In this document: in pieces, positions 62,101 to 64,000 of the stretch | How the letters are laid out: each line of letters opens with the position of its first letter | Position numbering within the stretch: position 1 is the stretch's first letter | Assembly (NCBI GenBank): GCA_019694675.1 | Contig: JAIBBK010000002.1 | Coordinates: 62,001-126,000, forward strand | Length of the DNA: 64,000 nucleotides | Reading direction: 5' to 3' | Origin: Ignavibacteria bacterium | Lineage (GTDB): Bacteria; Bacteroidota; Ignavibacteria; Tepidaquicellales; Tepidaquicellaceae | Program-made: the position numbers and the translations under genes | Notes under the pieces: model-generated | What the model was told of the DNA's origin: nothing | Databases searched by the model: none | Seen by the model: the letters and a program-made list of their open reading frames with translations, nothing else

Positions 62101-62586
62101 CTTCAGAAGAAATCCCTTTTCACCGTTCACATTTCCGATCACCGAAACATTGTTCATTATATTGAGCGCCGCAAGCTTTTCCAGATCATTGATGTTGTTG
62201 AGTCTTACCACAAATTCATCTGCCGGGATCTGCGTAACGCGGTGCGACTGCCCGAAGTAGACCGGAGTCGCGAATTTCACAAGCGGATTGCCTGCCGACG
62301 CCTGTCCGGTCATCGAAATTATTTCGCCGGCCGTCTTATTGCCGTTGAATGTCACCAAGCAGACATTGTCCGAAGGCATGCTGAAGTCAATGTCTCCGCC
62401 AAATGCGTCACTTACGATCCGCCCGGCCGTGAATTCGTCTGTCCCTGCCCGGTTCAGTACAACGGCGATCTTATCCGGCCTCGGCTCAAGAGAGATGCGG
62501 ACACCTTTGCAGTAATAGTATGCTTCCTGTGAAGAGGCATTTGAAATGAATACGAGGAAAAGTAATATGGCCGGGAATCTTTTCAT
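59182..62586 (-). CDS. Large secreted S8 peptidase with HRNSVTTW/calcium-loop tail
   Basis: About 1134 residues from the ATG at 62586, whose signal peptide is MKRFPAILLFLVFISNASS; the ATG eight codons upstream is less likely. A propeptide (~20-205) precedes the subtilisin domain: Asp in SIGVFDTGIDSTHPDF (~263), His in GHGTCASGIAG (~301) and Ser in GTSASCPHAAGVAGL (~485). A P-like domain (~665-815) includes SKVQIWMQHGRVSDAVIQLY. It is followed by an immunoglobulin-like ASH/choice-of-anchor-D segment (VLNFGNVLFPDSSVKEFYV, LPGDSS...). The tail has VIHRNSVTTWSAE, SASSAYGQNLIRAN, SGDVDRDGFVDGTDL and TDLNGDGFVDGTDALIAG. No other gene is close enough for an operon. Confidence 0.92.
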   Translation of the reverse strand: MKRFPAILLFLVFISNASSQEAYYYCKGVRISLEPRPDKIAVVLNRAGTDEFTAGRIVSDAFGGDIDFSMPSDNVCLVTFNGNKTAGEIISMTGQASAGNPLVKFATPVYFGQSHRVTQIPADEFVVRLNNINDLEKLAALNIMNNVSVIGNVNGEKGFLLKSNDGVKINALELSRIYYATGLFEFAEPNFIYPDYCLLNSVPNDEFFSKQWTLRNTGQTVPTGSTYYGDEPNAGGLPDADIDADLAWDITMGSNLISIGVFDTGIDSTHPDFSIPGHLLPGYDAIWNKYGVPKDSGNYGGHGTCASGIAGAVANNGVGVAGVAPQCRLMAFRIFNLTGASTSVGIARAFDTARVTGVDVISNSWNGFTENSTVTDAINNAALLGRNGKGCLIFFAAGNDGRRAPWYPAYLAYVSAVGASTMLDQKKTHGTGNQFFWGSNYGESEKGDLDLVAPSICYTTDIQGVFGYVNQPGTAGNYYPHFPGTSASCPHAAGVAGLMLSVNPSLTRTELFDKLYRACDKIENVEYSVSKTHGKWNELTGYGRLNAYQSVQLALGTDATPPTIVHRNIASHESTYPTKITAEITDHDGSPVTSVGDDAPILFYRLNRNNQGWTQFDSLTADTVELNSYTFTIPCLGLETQVQYYIKAKDNAGNTAVFPKGAPDNNWLCYFSVASKVTKSKTVGPFACLDGGNVTVSPNVTFDNFTITDSKVQIWMQHGRVSDAVIQLYSPSANSGLNRKCLFASNGGNGADIRGAVVSDTASNFWTEGTPPYEGGSFRPDYPLRGLNGTNAAGDWKIFHYDQLYSFAAAYDSAIITFTGNSGLASPCIAFDSPEDTVLNFGNVLFPDSSVKEFYVRNSGNTPLVIDSIVFSGSFATRFSLAGQIPAQILPGDSSALSVILRTHVPDNNLPAGRMNSIADNVESSVMEIYNNDPSKSVFRVSLQTDQELRRVSVLTLSVLIQAMYDAVADTSGTDTIQVNIRNTTFPFQVVESSKSVLHNNGTANFLLQNVTDSVNYFIEVIHRNSVTTWSAEPGQMFVNRRLSYDMTASASSAYGQNLIRANNSPDRYAIYSGDVDRDGFVDGTDLITISNDASLLKTGYISTDLNGDGFVDGTDALIAGNNATGYIGVVSPP

Positions 62587-62750
62587 TTGGGGTTGAAGGT
62601 TCTCATACAAAATTACGAAAAGAGAGCATCATAAGACAACAGTATTTATCACAAATTTTATGAGTAGGATTACTCAAACTTTCCGGTCGGCATCAGGCAG
62701 GATGTGGAATCAAACTGCGGCCAGTTTTTCATGCAGAGTGACGCCAAGAA

Positions 62751-64000
62751 TCATATTTCATCAAGCTTCTCTATTATCCAGTCGGCGGACTCTGTTTCCG
62801 GCTCGGCAAGTATTTTTGCTTTCACATATTCCGCATCCTTACGGCTTCCTTTGTCTCGCACCTTGAGAAGTTCGCCGGCAAACTTTACGAAGTTATTGCT
62901 GATCTTTCTCATATCCGGAGAGAGGTCTTCGGTGCCGGAAAGGTATTTCTTCAGGCTTTCGAGGACCGAGTAGGCTTCTTCTATATAGCCGAGACTGTAG
63001 TATATCCTGAACTGCAGGTTCTTAAGATCTTTTTTGTAGAGAAAATAATCCGATCTAAGAACCGCAAGGCTCTCGAGGGCTTTTCCGTATTCGCGAATGC
63101 CGAAGTAATACTGTCCCATAGCATAGCTTCGCATATTGTCGGCATATTTAGGATGAAGTTCCTTTAGGTAATTATCGATCAGCATCTTCATCCATTCAAA
63201 ATCTCCGGCAACTCTTGATGAGATCAGCATGCTTCTGAAGAGCCCGATCTGAAAGTGATCTTCGGGAGAGAACTTGTATGCGTCCTCGTTGATCATGATC
63301 TTGTACAGTTCAAGCACTTTGTCACGGTGCCTGGTTTCATTTGCGCCGGAAAAGATCTTGTTGCCGTAAGCCGCGGTCATGCTGTAGAAGATGTACATTT
63401 CCTGCTTTGAGAGGATGCCACGGCTCTCGTCCAGGAGCTTCTTCATGCGGAAGAACAGTGATCTGTCGTTTTGCTTTGAAGTGTGTACGAGGTGTCCGGT
63501 ATAATTTATTTCCATATAAGGCGCATACCTGCTTCCGTCATGCCTGAGCTCTTCTATGAATGACTCCGCATCAATGTGCTTCATCAGTGACTGATTCAGG
63601 TTCTTCCTTGTAGTAAGATTGTAGCCGTCCTCGGCTGCTGTCTGCTGGCTTGAAAATCTGAGCATGCTTATGAGCGCCGATGCCAATACGTTCTCATGCT
63701 GTCTTATGATCATCTCATAACACTTGTCGAACTCATTTGTATCTATGTAATATTCCACAAACGCACTGCAGAGGTATGACTTTTCGATCAGGTCGAAATT
63801 ATTCCCGGTGTCCTTTTCAATGAACTCAAGCGCCGGCCCGGCTTCCCTCATAAATTCCGGAAGCAGTTTTCTCTTTCTAAGCTGTCCGAGAAGAAAATAG
63901 GTCCTGTAGTTTTCCTTTTCCCGAAGCCCGAGCTGAATAAGAAATTCCTTGCAGAGGCTGAACAGTTCGGAAGTAAGCGTTTTAAGAAGGCTGTCGGATT
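62751..64000 (-). CDS. Helical repeat protein, 5' part missing
   Basis: The frame is open without a stop from 62751 up to the window edge, so the start lies outside; 416 codons are seen. The ATG at 63851 is internal, because coding-like sequence continues upstream of it (TYFLLGQLRKRKLLPEF). The protein is almost wholly alpha-helical, with TPR-like pairs such as GQYYFGIREYGKALESLAVL and RIYYSLGYIEEAYSVLESL. No signal peptide or domain name could be assigned. A scaffold role is possible. Confidence 0.75.
   Translation of the reverse strand, partial: SDSLLKTLTSELFSLCKEFLIQLGLREKENYRTYFLLGQLRKRKLLPEFMREAGPALEFIEKDTGNNFDLIEKSYLCSAFVEYYIDTNEFDKCYEMIIRQHENVLASALISMLRFSSQQTAAEDGYNLTTRKNLNQSLMKHIDAESFIEELRHDGSRYAPYMEINYTGHLVHTSKQNDRSLFFRMKKLLDESRGILSKQEMYIFYSMTAAYGNKIFSGANETRHRDKVLELYKIMINEDAYKFSPEDHFQIGLFRSMLISSRVAGDFEWMKMLIDNYLKELHPKYADNMRSYAMGQYYFGIREYGKALESLAVLRSDYFLYKKDLKNLQFRIYYSLGYIEEAYSVLESLKKYLSGTEDLSPDMRKISNNFVKFAGELLKVRDKGSRKDAEYVKAKILAEPETESADWIIEKLDEI

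Noticed and set aside
1..64000. tRNA, rRNA and riboswitch elements
   Set aside because: No T-loop-like GGTTCRA motifs in a cloverleaf setting or known riboswitch cores were seen by eye; a covariance-model scan would be needed to exclude them fully.

Overview
The window looks like chromosome of an Ignavibacteria-type bacterium (Ignavibacteriota, within the FCB/Bacteroidota-Chlorobi group). This is an inference from three things. Five proteins end in type IX secretion (T9SS) type A sorting domains with the NFPNPFNPST motif. Five more end in a calcium-loop (dockerin-like) tail. Several promoters carry the Bacteroidota-type -7 element TAnnTTTG with little or no Shine-Dalgarno sequence. A NrfHA nitrite reductase fits an anaerobic or facultative member of that group. 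I saw no rRNA, tRNA, CRISPR array, phage or insertion sequence.

Layout. 1-4129 (minus strand): a nucleotidase gene followed by exported proteins, namely a beta-barrel-like protein, a HEAT-repeat/cyclophilin fusion and a truncated beta-barrel-like protein. 4349-5594: a small GxxExxY (PD-(D/E)XK-like) gene with an array of about 26 short purine-rich tandem repeats just upstream of it. 5665-7794: nrfHA behind a perfect Crp/Fnr-type palindrome. 7860-9357: three small plus-strand genes (DUF3291, DinB-like, four-helix membrane protein). 9411-22039: a secretome island with a beta-helix protein, an ECF sigma factor with a Cys-rich tail, an Asp-box repeat protein, two arylsulfotransferase-like tandem paralogs, a CotH-like protein and others. 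22231-25201: a four-gene operon of small-molecule enzymes. 25295-29962: prenyl synthase, HPr and Mfd. 30256-39964: a GT-C-like membrane protein, a subtilisin, adenine deaminase, a transporter and isocitrate dehydrogenase. 40250-45955: two LamG/P-domain paralogs plus the 3' remnant of a third. 46141-58780: small housekeeping and accessory enzymes, an M61 peptidase, TadA and an MBOAT/SGNH acyl-transfer pair. 59182-64000: a large secreted subtilisin and a truncated helical-repeat protein.

The main theme is extracellular proteins. Two kinds of C-terminus are used on otherwise similar exported proteins: the T9SS sorting domain, or a composite tail made of a beta-rich domain with the motif HRNSxxTW followed by SGDVNQDG-type calcium loops. 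The tandem arylsulfotransferase paralogs are nearly the same up to residue ~410 and then switch abruptly from one tail to the other, so the tails appear to be exchangeable modules.

The most unusual candidates are the GxxExxY gene with its repeat array, the undescribed HRNSxxTW/calcium-loop tail, the class II geometry of the Crp/Fnr site at nrfHA, and in-frame palindromic elements inside a membrane-protein gene. All function calls rest on reading motifs by eye; no database search was run.
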